A DNA stretch of 64,000 nt from Hippophae tibetana (GCA_037013495.1 CM072803.1:57549627-57613626), one strand, 5' to 3'. Numbered from the stretch's first letter, positions 1-11,509 are shown. Numbers and translations are program-made. The notes: generated by a model not told the origin, from the letters alone.

Positions 1-2
1 AT

Positions 3-300
3 TTGTTGGGATATCATGGATATGATGAGAATCGTCAAGCTAATTCTTACACTCTGTGGCCAACTTTTATGATGAAAGGTGTTCCAAAACAAGCCAATGT
101 ATAATGATTTTATCTAATTCTTCCTTGTTAATACTTTTTATTTATAATGTCATTTTAATTGATCCTAATGTATTTTTCATTATTTTTATGTTATAGCCAT
201 GATTGTGGGGTTTGGTTTCTCAAATTTGTGGTGCTCTTGACGAAAGGATGGACATTGGTCATGATCAATTCTATTAGTTTTGTGATGATTAGAAATAAAT
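3..300 (+). pseudogene. Ulp1-like cysteine protease (C48) C-terminal fragment, broken
   Basis: This is the tail of a SUMO-protease-like (Ulp1, peptidase C48) gene that enters from outside the window. An open frame at 3-98 ends in VPKQAN, followed by a plausible intron (GT at 99-100, AG at 195-196). The next segment, from 198, reads HDCGVWFLKFVVLLTKG. The D-C-G-V core followed by a hydrophobic stretch is the catalytic-cysteine block of Ulp1 proteases, and a Pro-x-Gln-x-Asn block normally sits just before it. The two exons do not join in one frame as drawn, so one or two bases are probably lost. The frame ends soon after the motif, near the AGAAATAA at about 290. Ulp1 domains are known passengers of some plant MULE elements, and a MULE transposase lies 0.8 kb away on the other strand, so this may be part of the same element. 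A decayed host gene is the alternative. Confidence 0.6.
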
Positions 301-349
301 ATTTACAAATTATTTGTAACAACGGATTATTGGACCCTACTTATTAGTA

Positions 350-1117
350 GTCTAGATTGATTGTAGTTATTCATTTCTAGTTGAAATATTATATTATTGA
401 TAGAAATATGAACACATTAGTATGTAATATTTTTTTATTTTAATGGTTTAGCGAATGTAGTTTTTTTTTATGATTTGATTGGAATTGAATGATACAATTT
501 TCTATTTAGTACTTATGTATTCAAAATTATTCAAGTCATTTTGTGCTGATCATATTATGTAACTTGTTACATTGTATTTAAATATAAATTTAACAAATTA
601 CATTATGTCTGGTATTTAAATATTAATTATGTAACAAGTTACATTGTGTGTAAAAGCAATGTAACCAGTTACTTATGTTGGATAATATTTATAAGATCAA
701 TTTAACATGTTATATTAAGTTTGGGAAATAATATATTTCTTAAAATATACATAGTTATATTAAGAAATGAAATATTTAAGAACAAAATATTTTCAAGTAT
801 TACTTGATGATGACAATTTAACAAAAGATCATTATCAACCAATGTAAACTCATATTAACATATAGAATGGATGTTTTTTATAATTTCAATTGTCAATAAT
901 ACATATGTAAATTTTAAACTAAAATGAAAATTTAATTCCAACGTGAATTTATAATAATATAAAATGTACATTTGTATGAATTTATCATTTTGTTGCGGGT
1001 TCCTTCTTCTTCCTCTTTTTTACTTTCTTTCCTGAATCCTTTAAAATCACTAAGCAATATTATCCTTGATTTCCTTGTTCTTCCTTTCTTTTTCTCTTCT
1101 ACGGTGTCATCTTTTTT
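350..1117. other. AT-rich spacer with TGTAAC dyads
   Basis: No coding region is seen. The stretch holds palindromes of the form TGTAAC-NN-GTTACA at 558-571 and 630-643, and a partial one at 661-672. The same motif recurs at 2113-2126 and 9391-9404, with weaker copies at 2092, 3403 and 11180. Confidence 0.6.
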
Positions 1118-3225
1118 TTAATCAATTGGTGGCAACACTAGGACATCTATTAAAATGGTTGGTTGATTCCATTTTCTTTCTTGTTCTATTGGGTAGATTG
1201 GAGCTTCATATGCTAACTTTAAGTAAGTTTTGTTATAGTTGATCAAACATATATCTTTTAAGGATAACTTCTTTTCATTGTATGTTGTTATTGCATCTGC
1301 ACAATGTATGTTTAGTGCTTGAAATTTACCACATGTACAAGTTTTGTACTTTAGGTCTACAATGTTACTATTAAACTCCCTCTTCACTTGTACTTTTTGA
1401 GTGTTTATGTATACTACTTTCATACGTTCTATCTTGATCTTCTTTTTTTCAATCTTATCTTGCAACCATTTTGTTAGTGTTCTCATATTTGAAGCATTTA
1501 TCCTTATTTTTCAACCCATCTTTGGATTATGTCTTGTATCTCTCCCAATAATGTGTTTTAGGGGTGTCCCGAGAATGTCTTATCATTGAATTAGAGCATG
1601 TCTTAATGTTGAATTCATGTTTTCTACATTGTTTGAAGCCATGAAGTCGTACCTTGTTATTGGATATGGACATTTTGATCTTGCCCAAGCTGAGTAGTCT
1701 ATCTTGACTACGTATTTCATTGTTTCTTTTGAAGCTTTATTAAGCATGTACATATTCTTATTGAATTCTTCTTCATTGTAAGTATAAATATCTAGTTTGA
1801 AGTAGGTGTTTGTACCTTTGTTGTGGTATTATGTTACAAGGTTTTGTTTCATATGGTAGTAACAATAACAATGATGTGCCTTATTGCGTTAACCATACTA
1901 ACTATTTATTTTATTGATGGATTTCTATCTAAAACTAAAACCAATTTTTTTTTATTTTCAATAAGCATCTTTTGTCTTCTAAAAAAGCATTTTCATGCTT
2001 TTGTAGTTTCCCCATGTACCATCTCAAATGCAACATGATAAATATACATTACATAATAAGGAAAATCATTAAGTTGTAATATAACATGTTACATTTATCA
2101 ATGTTGCATCAATGTAACAAGTTACATCTAGAAAGTTTTTGTAAATATGATTAAGTAAATAATATTTTTACTATAAAATCATTACATCTGATTGATTCCA
2201 CTCTTTGTAAGTGCTACAAGTAATACTCTTCATTCTCTTTCTTTAATGAATGTCCCATCAACTACTACTACTGATTGCATGTATTTGTTAAATCCATTTA
2301 TGCATGCGTAAATTTCCATGAATCCATACCTAAAATTGGAATTTATATCAATTTTTATATAAGTGTATGAATTTGGATTTGCCTTTTCTAATATGTAGAA
2401 TAATCCAAGTAGTTTATAGTATGATTCTTTGGGATCTTCTCATACTTTCTTTAGTTCTTCCTTTTTTCTTATGATCACTCTTTTGCAAGTGATTGTAACT
2501 CATATTTTCAATTTTATGTCATCTATTATATCTTTTGGCCTTAGTTGTCCACCTTCATCTTGGTAAAATTCTTTGATGTTGTTAGCAACATAGTTATACG
2601 TGGCATGTTTGCCTGGTTGATATTTGAAAATTTGTGAAAATGAATGATCTTCATTGTAAGTGGTTACCTTGAATATATCTGATTGTCCAATCTTATTTGC
2701 TACACGTCTCTAATGAAAACTTTTATCTTTGCACTTCATTCTAATGCTTGTCTTACTGGTGTTACTATTCTTATCATGGAACATCTTGTTTATTGTCATT
2801 GTTGAGACATGTAGCTTGAAAGCTTCTTTTCTATCAAAAAACTTACCATTGAATAAATCTTTCTAGTTATCGGAATTTGTGTTGAGCCACTCTTCCTATC
2901 TAAGCTTGATGTTATATAATCAAAATTTGAAGGTAGGCTAATCTCTTCTTAGACATCTTGTTTGATTGTATGAGCTACATATAGTTTTTTGTATTCTTTA
3001 TTATGTTTTCCAATATTTGTATTGATGAAACACTTCATTTCTTTATCATCTTTTAAGCTTAGGGCTACATTAATGCACATAAATTTCATATTGATGTCGA
3101 TATCTCCACCTAGATGTAATGCATTACATATTTATTTTCTCAATTCATTCAAAGTCATATTTCTTTTTATGCATAAGCCTTTTGGAATACCATTCATATA
3201 TTTTTCTTCTCCTTCATGAAATGTC
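1118..3225 (-). pseudogene. MULE (MuDR-type) transposase, degenerate
   Basis: Read on the minus strand, this is a whole Mutator-like transposase broken by many stops and frameshifts. In order: an N-terminal block (LNELRK, stop, ICNALHLGGD) near 3150-3100; a MuDR DNA-binding-like block (MKCKDKSFH, stop, RRV) near 2740-2700; the first catalytic aspartate in VVVVDGTFIK near 2270-2240, with LLVAL just after; a WARS...RYDFMASNNVENMN block near 1680-1610 that matches the conserved SN.AE..N segment; and a SWIM zinc finger beginning CTCGKF near 1340-1300. The finger ends HCAD, so the usual final histidine is replaced by aspartate. The C-terminal tail has the typical LAYEAPIYP...W spacing. The last 122 residues (1486-1118) are still open. 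It would have catalysed cut-and-paste transposition in the nucleus and is now certainly inactive. I could not place terminal inverted repeats. Confidence 0.85.
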
Positions 3226-3823
3226 TATTGCCCACTATTTATTATATATAAGCATTCCAATCTTTGTATCACTATTTACAATGAATAATTATTGTTACAT
3301 TACATTTATAATTATAATAATATGTAAAAAGTAACAAAAAGAGACACATAAGTAATTAAAACAAAATTTTGTGACATGTTGATGTAACAAACACATATGA
3401 AATGTAACTTATTACATTATAGTTCTATTTCAAATAATGGAGCATGTTACATCATTTGAAATTCAACAATATTCAAGGGAGTTTCTATGTTAATTTCTTT
3501 TATTTCTTGTCGTCTATATGATATAAACAGAAGAAAAATTCATATAATAATTATTGTATAAAGAATAAACATAATTATATGTAATATATAATATCTATGT
3601 TTATCTATATTAAAAACTCCTTAAAAATAGAATTTATAGAGAATAAAAAAATTTATATAGAATAAACAAATGCATAGAGAAAAAATAACATACAATATAA
3701 CTCTGTTAAAATTAAATTTACAGATAATAACAAATTTCAAATAATTGAGAAAATGAAACAAATGTACTGAGAATCTAGTTTACGTGTATGTTTCATATTT
3801 ATTTGATATCAAAGGTAAGCAAT
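3226..3823. other. AT-rich spacer
   Basis: No gene is recognisable. It includes one degenerate TGTAAC dyad at 3403-3416. It probably holds 5' sequence of the MULE, but no clear terminal inverted repeat was found by eye. Confidence 0.4.
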
Positions 3824-4220
3824 TGATGAGTGCTCAAAAAGTACTAAAATTATCATGATTTTATGCACATTAATTGATTAAAAAAATATATATTTATATG
3901 ATTTTATCATATATTTATATAAATTTGTCTTTTTCAGAATCACGGGTATTTTTATTATTTTTTAGGTATTTTTGCTTAAAAATGTAACTTAAAGACTCAA
4001 AGAGGAATACTGGAGGCAATACATCACAAATATATTCATAAATAAATGAGAAAATGTCAACAAATATGAAAAAATTGGACAAAATGAGTCAAAAAGGTCA
4101 AAAATGTCAAAAAGGAGAAAATCACGCACCTAGTCGCCCAGCCGCGCCGAGCAGCCGCTGCCAGTGCCTAGTCCCGCGTGCGCCTGTGCCCCATCTGTGT
4201 GCGCCGCTTCCCACATTGCC
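3824..4220 (+). repeat. Truncated 5' LTR
   Basis: This segment is colinear with 5066-5440. Shared landmarks are the start TGATGAGTGCTCAAAAAG, the phrase ATTATCATGATTTTATGCA, the phrase CAAATATATTCATAAATAAAT-like run, and a GC-rich stretch beginning CGCCCAGCCGC. Similarity ends near 4220, before the TATA region of the complete LTR. Confidence 0.7.
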
Positions 4221-5065
4221 TACAAATTTGTGAGTACATGCTAATTACAAAAGAATGATATAGGAAGTGATTCTCTAAAAAAAAGTCATTGCACTTTCTT
4301 CATTTATAAAAGGCATATATCTTGAAATTGTTTCTTAATGAGTTTGATTTATGCATGAAAATAATTTTTTTATATGATATCTTTATAATTTATAAATGCG
4401 ATTCCTTTCATGATATCAATGTTAAAATAACACTTTGAGCCTTTATTCTTTATACATATGCGAACATATTAGTTCATTTCTATACATCAACTCTTTCGCA
4501 TATAAATTAGTACGAGTGTTTGAACCCATAGGATTCAATGTTTTGAGAGTATTGACTAGTGAAGAATAGAGTCGAATCGAATTCGGATTCTAGACACTGA
4601 AATTGGGTAAAATTAAATTGATACATTTTTTATATGAAATATGAAAATGATTTTTGACTAATTATTATAATAAATCATGATTGTTTAAGAAGATTAAAAT
4701 AACTTATGCTTGAGATTTTAATTATGATCTTAAAGGAGATTAAAAAGTATGAGACATTTTTGTGATATGTTGTTTTGTTTTATTCTTAAAATTTAATTTT
4801 TGATTTTGTTGTAATTTTAGTTTTTAAGTTGATTGTTTTTATTATTTCTTTTAATTTTTACATTTAGTTCAATGTGTGTGGGTATCATTACTGAAAACAC
4901 TCATGAGACTCAAACTCGTCCAATGGGGCAACCTAGGAGTTTAAAGGCTTTTTGCATAGGCTAAATGCAACCGTGTCAATCCACGGAAGTGATTTAGGAT
5001 AGTTTAATTTTTAGTTTTTATCACTTTTCTTGCTAAGGGACTAGCAAGAAGCTGGTTGGGGGTTG
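4221..5065 (+). other. Internal remnant of the LTR element
   Basis: This is non-coding, AT-rich sequence between the two LTR copies. It ends in a structured segment around CTTGCTAAGGGACTAGCAAG and a G-rich tract just before the right LTR, which fits a 3' untranslated region plus polypurine tract. No protein domain could be found in any frame. Confidence 0.5.
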
Positions 5066-5550
5066 TGATGAGTGCTCAAAAAGCACTAAAATTATCATGA
5101 TTTTATGCATATTAATTGATTAAAAATATATATATTTATATAAATTTGTCTTTTTCGAAATAACGGGTATTTTTATTGTTTTTCAGGTATTTTCGCATAA
5201 ATATGTAACTTAAAGATTCAAAGAGAAATATTTGAGGCAATACATCATAAATATATTCATAAATAAATAAATAAAGAAAGGTCAACAAATATGGAAACAT
5301 TGGACAAAATGGGTCAAAAAGAAGGAAATCGCGCACGTAGCCGCCCAGCCGCTCCAACCAGTCGGTGTCAACGCCCAGTCCCACGCACGCCCTTTCTCCC
5401 TTCCGCATGTGCCGCTGCCCATCTGTGCCCATTCTGCCCCAATCTGAGCGCGCTGTCGCCCCACGTCATCATGACATCAACAATGACATCATCATTAACT
5501 ACTCCACGTTTTCATCATTTTTTCACCAACTTTTTCTTCCCATCCTCACC

Positions 5551-5558
5551 TATAAATA
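5551..5558 (+). promoter_or_regulatory. TATA-like box of the LTR
   Basis: TATAAATA lies in CACCTATAAATACCCTC, downstream of the GC-rich block and upstream of a pyrimidine-rich leader. This is the expected layout for an LTR promoter. Activity is unknown. Confidence 0.55.
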
Positions 5559-6293
5559 CCCTCATTCTCTTCACAACTAAACACACCTAAAAACACATCT
5601 TCTCTTCTCTTTGTTTCTCTCATTTCTTAGTTTTTAAGCTTTTCTTAGTTTTTATCTTTTCTTAGTTAGTTTCTCTTAGTTTTAGAGTTCTTCTCTTTTT
5701 GAGAAAAATTAGTTATGTTTTTGTAATTTATTTGTTTTTTGATTCAATAAATGGGAGTGCAAATTCCGTTTGGAGGTTTTCCAGCAACGGGAATAGCATC
5801 GAAGTTCTGTAACGATTTTATTTTCTTTACAGTTATTTTTTATGCTTTATTCTTACATGTTATATTTAATTTTTCTGTGATTAAATTTAACTCTGCTGGC
5901 TGTTAGTAAACATGATGTAATAATAACGTTGTTATGCTTGCGAAATATTAAATAGGTGAAAATCTCTAAAATAAATTGATTTTGTTTTTATTCAAGATAA
6001 TATATTAAGAATGTTAGAGAGAAATATATTATTTTTCATTACAAACTTAAATCTGAAAATTAGATTTTAAGGTTTAGTTATCCGGTCTGATTTAGAGTAG
6101 TGCTCTTTTATTTGTTGGTACAATCGCCCGGTAGTTAGAGTGAAGCTCTAATTCAAAAGTTTTTATAAGAATTATTATGTGAAAATGTATTGACAACATG
6201 TTTTCAGTAGTGGTTTTAAAACTTGAAAGTTAATACTCAGATAATTAAATTCTTAGATTTAATTTGGACAAATTGAATAAAGTTTAAACTGTC

Positions 6294-6444
6294 TAACCCC
6301 ACCAAAGGTGACATTTAAATGGTTCATTTTCAATCTCTTAGAAAAAGAAATTAATTTAATTAACCAAATTAGTTATCAACCCCACCCATAGGTGTTAATT
6401 GATTTGTTTAGTTAATAAAGAATATCTAACCCCACCAAAGGTGG
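6294..6444 (+). repeat. Three copies of a CACC-loop-GGTG hairpin motif
   Basis: AACCCCACCAAAGGTG occurs at about 6295-6310 and 6428-6443, with a variant AACCCCACCCATAGGTG at about 6379-6394. The CACC/GGTG arms are kept in all three while the loop changes (AAA, CATA, AAA). They lie in the downstream part of the LTR. Confidence 0.6.
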
Positions 6445-6843
6445 TATTCATATAAAAAAAGATAATCAATAAATATCAATTTATATCTTTAATAACCTAG
6501 ATAATATGAGCAAGCATAATTAACTTAGTTATTATATCCATAAATACTCTACTATTAGAAATGATAAAATTTGCATAAATATTTATTAAATCTGTATCTA
6601 TGTTTATTTTTATGTTATTAGAATACAAACACAAAAACCAAACTATCGTGACAGGATTTTTAAGATATAATTTCGTTTTTAAAAATTTAAATAATAAATT
6701 AAAAACCACATATATTTTTTCGTTAGATCAACCTTGTGAGTATACTTATCATTTTCTACGGAATGATTCGTACACTTACGAGAGTTTTATAAATATAAAA
6801 GTAAAATATTGACAGGATCGACGATACCGGTTTTTGCTCATCA

Positions 6844-8383
6844 ACAATCAAGAACTCAGATAGATTTGATGATGAATTTGCATGAAAAAAATTGTTTCTA
6901 TGTTACTCGTGATTCTATTTTATTTTATTTTTTGCTGATTTGGATCTATTTTTGTACCTGATTGGTAGAATTTTTTGAATAATTTGTAACATGTATTCGG
7001 TATGAGATTTTAACCTGATTTTGTAACTGAATCCCACAAGATATTCTAGAATATGGTTGGTTTGAATTTGTGACTATGGATGCGTGATTGGAACTTATTA
7101 TAAACATCATTTGAAAAGGAATTTGATTTGTTTAAGTGATTTGATTTAATGATTTACCTTTTTAAAGAATCATTTACAAAATATAAAATGGTTCAGGAAT
7201 TTTAAAAATAAAAATTAATCATGTTCCTTATTTATGACTTTTGCTTACGTACCTTAGAAGAAAGTTATTTTAAAAACATTCTTAATTCTCTAAGTTTCTA
7301 AAAATAAAATCAAAAATCAAAAAGTATTATTTAACAATTTGCACATGATTTTTAAAAATCACTAGCTAAAATTTTATAAAACACATAAATTAATAAAAAA
7401 TACAAATCAATTATTTTATCATAAATCCTAAATAATAAATCAGAATCATTATAATTAGATAAAAAAATACATATTTCTTGTTTTATAGAGTTTGACACTT
7501 ATATAGCATATACAGATATTACATAATCAAATTATACTTATCATATATATATATTATATTTAGACACAATACATAATATAATTCATTTATATATAAAATA
7601 TATATAAAATAAATATGTATACACTATCTACAGATTATCACATTATTTTAAGGCTCAATCGGTCATAGACATATATACTAGATATTTTGGGGATTGAAAT
7701 AATGTTTTATCGATGCTCAAGGACACATATCGGTGATCCTAAATAATTTATCGGTCCTCAAAAAAGTTCCATTCTCAGGTGAAAAAAGAAGAAAAAAGAA
7801 CGTTATCTAACAAATACAACCATCAGTTAAGAAAAACCTTATAATTAGAAAGTTGGGTATTCTTCAAGAGCGAAGTGGGATGCAAAAAAATTGATTTTTG
7901 AGTAACTTTACATTGCACTAAGGATAGATTTGCCTTGGGTATGTTTTAATTAACTGAATAATTACTAACTTTTTATTTAAAAGGAAAAAAAAGTAAATAA
8001 AAAAAAGACAATATATGTTGGGTAACTAGGGTAACTAGGGCATGGTTCATAAATTTGTGAGAAGTTAACAACCTTCCTAGGCTAGACAAGTTTTCAAGAA
8101 ATAAGAGAGTATCCAAAACTTGGGAGATGTGACATGAGTGCTTAAACTAGAAGCATATATAGACATTTTGGTTTAAATAGCATCACTTTTAATAAATTTA
8201 ATAAATTGATAATTTTTTTCTAATAAGGAACAAATTATCCAAAAGTTTATAATTTAAATTAAACTAATAGACCAAATATTTTTTAAATTCAACAAAATGG
8301 GACCAAGATAAGATTCCACCATTTTTTCGATAGCCATCACTGGAGACCTCAATGGAGCTTTGGCCACCTTACAGATGACCTAA
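6844..8383. other. AT-rich intergenic sequence
   Basis: No gene or element was recognised. The segment 7480-7620 is almost pure A/T. A short tandem duplication GGGTAACTA occurs twice near 8023-8040. Confidence 0.4.
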
Positions 8384-9357
8384 CACTAATACAAAATGTG
8401 TCATTTAAGTCGATATGTAAAATCAGTTTTTGGAAAAAACTTATTTATAATTAATTTAAAGTCGATTCTGTATAAAACCGATGCTACACATAGCGTTGGT
8501 TCGATCGACACGACATCCACGTGTATCATTGGTTCGACACATCAACCGATGCTACGAACTACGTGGATAGCGTCGGTTGACACGTAGAGCTGATGCTACA
8601 CACGTGGATATTTCATTTTCTCTTCTTTCTTTTCCAAACAGAAACTATTCCAAGTGCTGCATAACTCTCAAAAATCCAAAACCTCATCCACATCTCTTCC
8701 GCTCTTTATCATTTTTTGGCCACCTATGACTACCAATTCCAGTGCTGGTTAGTAGGTATTCTTTCTCTCTAACTTATCTTTTAGATCCTCTATTTTTTTT
8801 AGCAAAATACTTAAAAAATTTATACCCATTTCTCACTCACAAAACACCATTTTTTCTTCATTTTCTTCATTTTGTCACTTTATTACTCTTGTAAGTATTT
8901 CTATTAATCCTACGCACTTATTATTCATATTTTCCTGCTATTATGTGTATAATGTTTTGTATTATATATGTAGGTTTTGTATTATATATGTAGGTTTTGT
9001 ATTATAACATCAGGAGAAAAATATGATGATCTTGAATAACATATAACAACAACATGGTAATTTTTCTGTTATTAATTAATATTTAATTTTTTTAATTATT
9101 TGTATTATTTAAACTATTTGTTAAACAGATTTTGGTTTTTTTCTGCTATTATGTAGTTATCGAATACATATTCTAATTTGAGTATAATAAAAAATGACTA
9201 AATTTTGTAAAAAGAAATTAAAATTTTAAAGTTGATTCACGCGTTGAATCGACTTTAAACGTAAAATCGGTTCACACGTTAAACCAACTTTACATTTTAA
9301 GTCATTCAATTTAAAGTTAGTTTTTAACCGACTTTAATAGTTTGTTTTGTAGTAGTG
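8384..9357. mobile_element. Non-autonomous CACTA (EnSpm) element
   Basis: The left end is CACTAATACAAAAT at 8384. The right end is GTTTTGTAGTAGTG ending at 9357, whose complement is CACTACTACAAAAC, so the terminal inverted repeats match at most positions. Subterminal regions on both sides carry repeated AAGTCGAT, GTTGGTTCGA and AACCGACTTTA-type motifs (8402-8600 and 9230-9345), as is usual where CACTA transposase binds. The 3-bp flanks are TAA and TCA, two of three matching. At 974 bp there is no room for a transposase and no domain is visible, so movement would have needed an autonomous relative. The interior (8610-9000) is pyrimidine-rich and may be captured sequence. Confidence 0.8.
8954..9006. 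repeat. 20-bp tandem repeat, 2.6 copies
   Basis: The unit GTTTTGTATTATATATGTAG starts at 8954 and 8974. A partial third copy starts at 8994. It lies inside the CACTA element. Confidence 0.85.
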
Positions 9358-9385
9358 TCACTAGAACTCCAGTCACCATGCTGGA

Positions 9386-9975
9386 AGTGATGTAACATGT
9401 TACATGCAAAGATATACATGAATTTAACATGTTACATATAAATATTGATGTTAGTGAACATGTTATATACAAAAATATAGGTAAATATAACTTATTAAAT
9501 ATTGATCCTAATCAATTTTAATACCGTTTTCAACCACTATTAAACCGATAGAATTTGTTAATTTTTTCTTTTAATCGTTAACTTATTTTTTCATAGGTAG
9601 GTATGATGGTTCAACAAATTGTTAGTGAAATGTTTCATAAATGCATGCTCAAATTCAGTGAAAACAATGCAATATTAAATACAAAGACAAAGATAAATGT
9701 ATGATGTTACATATAGAGATATAGGTAGATGTAATATGTCACCAGCACTTCAACAAACTCCAGAGGTGACCTTATCGGAGGTATATATAATATGTTACAT
9801 ACAAAGGTAAATGTAGATATAATATATTACATATAAAGATATAAGTGAATATAATAGGTTACATCATTGGAACTATGACAGATTAATAGTTTATACTTTA
9901 CATACAAAGATATAGGTGTATATAATATATTACATTTGTTAAGTCGATAGAAGTATGGTGGTAATATATTAATAC
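9386..9975. repeat. Degenerate minisatellite based on a TGTTACATA motif
   Basis: Phrases such as AACATGTTACATA, CAAAGATATAGGTG and TATAATATATTACAT recur, often about 40-50 bp apart, between 9391 and 9960, interrupted by unrelated stretches. The first copy is the perfect dyad TGTAACATGTTACA (9391-9404). Confidence 0.6.
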
Positions 9976-10191
9976 AAAAATATATGTGAATGTGATGACT
10001 TACATAATTTGTTATAATTTATCTATTCTTAATTATAATTTTATTTATTTTTATTGAATGTAGACTTTATTATTATTATTATTTAAATTTTATTGTAGAT
10101 TAGAAGATAATGAAGATCTAAAATTTTAAAGCATATCATATAAGCAGTCTTATAATTTAAAGGAAGATTTAAAAAAAACAAATTCAAATTA

Positions 10192-10193
<2 letters not shown>

Positions 10194-10281
<88 letters not shown>
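10194..10281. repeat. (AT)44 microsatellite
   Basis: An uninterrupted 88-base alternation of A and T. The poly-Ile-Tyr open frames across it are artefacts. Confidence 0.97.
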
Positions 10282-10283
<2 letters not shown>

Positions 10284-11190
10284 AATAGCGCAGTAGAAAG
10301 AAGAGGAGGAAAGAGACAGCGGCTGGGAGAAGGCAATACAGAAAAAAAAGGAGGATAAACGCAGAAATAAAAGAGAATACATCCATGCAAAATTAAGGCA
10401 AAAGCAGATTTTTTTGTGAGTCAATTTTTTTCAATCTCTCTCATAAAATTATGTTGAATTCATTTATGTTGAATTTAATTTTTAGCATGAACTAATTTAT
10501 TTTTATTCTCGAAAAAAATGTAATTTAATTTTAAACTATACTTGATTTTTTATGTTAATTTGAATTATTTTTCTTCATGTTTGTCTTATTTATTCTAAAT
10601 TTAATGTTTTTAATTAATTGGTCATTAATTAAATGATTTTAGTCTTGTGATTTACTATCGAAAGAGAGAATTCTAGGATGGATCTGAAATATTTTAACAT
10701 AGGTAAATATAAAGATTGGAAGACTTGTATGAACATGTGTAATTTTAAAAATCATTGATCTTAATGCTTTCTTACTTTATTAAATTACATATTCTTGTGT
10801 AAATTAATGTTTCAACTGACTATCGAAAGAGGCTTTGGATATTTTTAGAGATTGCTAACATACAAAGATAATTAAATTTAATTAGCTAGTTGAGTCAAAC
10901 ATAGTGAGGGATTAGGTGAAATTGATTTTATAGAAGTTTTTTTCCCATTGATTTGATTTCCGAATAATATCTTTATTTTCTTTTGCGCATTTTCTTTAAA
11001 TTTATTTTATTTAAATTTTCAAATACAACAAATTTAGTGACTTTTCTAGATAAAATTAAAATTAGCATAATTTTGGTATTTTTCAAAAGTAAGTTACCAA
11101 TCTCTGAGGATGATACTCTATTTATCACTTTATTATAAAACTACGATATTAGACACTTGCAATTTTGCACCGATTAGAATGTAACATATT
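10282..11190 (+). repeat. Probable LTR or UTR remnant of a gypsy-type element
   Basis: There is no coding sequence. CTATCGAAAGAG occurs twice (about 10655 and 10819). The end contains TCTGAGGATGATACTC, a TTTATCACTTTATTA run and GACACTTGCA around 11100-11165. In my experience this layout is common near the 3' end of plant Ty3/gypsy LTRs. Borders were not found, so this is a low-confidence call. Confidence 0.3.
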
Positions 11191-11194
11191 ACAT

Positions 11195-11507
11195 CCGAGG
11201 GTTTATGAAAAATTTCAACACTCGATACATAACCAAGGTAAGGAGATACTCACTCGTTAAAAACTCACCTCCTACACTTAAGTAGCTAAACTCTAATTAA
11301 AAAGATTTCGTTTGTTTGTCTACTTTATATTTAATATATAATTTCTATTGTTGAAAGTTATATGTTTATTTGGTATTATTGTTTTATTGCTTCTATTGTG
11401 TGTTCCATTTAAGTGTTTTTTATTCTATTACTTTCAAGTTAGGGATGAGTCCTTAAGAAGTTTGTATCTCTTTACTTTGGTAAAAAAATGAATCTTAGAC
11501 TTTTTCA
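11195..11507 (+). repeat. 3' part of a 5' LTR, copia relic 1
   Basis: The stretch ends in CTTTTTCA directly before a primer-binding-like site at 11510. It shares a colinear pattern with 17760-18018, in front of the second relic (TTGCTCTATTGC/TTGCTTCTATTG, then AGTT...TTTGTAT...TCTTTACTTTGG/TTCTTACCTTGG). The left border is not visible. Confidence 0.5.
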
Positions 11508-11509
11508 AT

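Larger units (their letters stand above)
3824..6843 (+). mobile_element. LTR retrotransposon remnant with truncated 5' LTR
   Basis: The element begins TGATGAGTGCTCAAAAAG at 3824, and the same start recurs at 5066. It ends TTTTTGCTCATCA at 6843, so the ends are TG...CA with a short inverted repeat (TGATGAG/CTCATCA). The flanks are gCAAT (3819-3823) and aCAAT (6844-6848), a four-of-five match to a target-site duplication. The two copies of the LTR start are colinear for about 395 bp. After that the left copy stops matching, so most of the 5' LTR and all protein-coding sequence appear to be deleted. A purine-rich tract (GGTTGGGGG) lies directly before 5066, where a polypurine tract is expected. 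No pol or gag domain remains, so the lineage is uncertain. A Ty3/gypsy origin is a guess. Confidence 0.7.
5066..6843 (+). repeat. Complete 3' LTR, 1778 bp
   Basis: It starts TGATGAG and ends CTCATCA. In order it contains a GC-rich block (5330-5470), a TATA-like box (5551-5558), a pyrimidine-rich leader-like stretch (5590-5720), an AATAAA at 5746-5751, and a long AT-rich remainder with three CACC/GGTG hairpins (6294-6444). The short open frames around 5136-5590 on both strands are side effects of the GC-rich block and are not genes. Confidence 0.65.

Noticed and set aside
159..347. 62-codon frame taken as an independent small gene
   Set aside because: Its coding signal begins only at the splice-like AG near 196 and belongs to the Ulp1 fragment. 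The bases before that look intronic.
5136..5590. Open frames of 60-99 codons on both strands
   Set aside because: They lie in the GC-rich U3 part of the LTR, overlap in several frames and have no domain.
10083..10424. Open frames rich in Ile-Tyr on the minus strand
   Set aside because: They are translations of the (AT)44 microsatellite.
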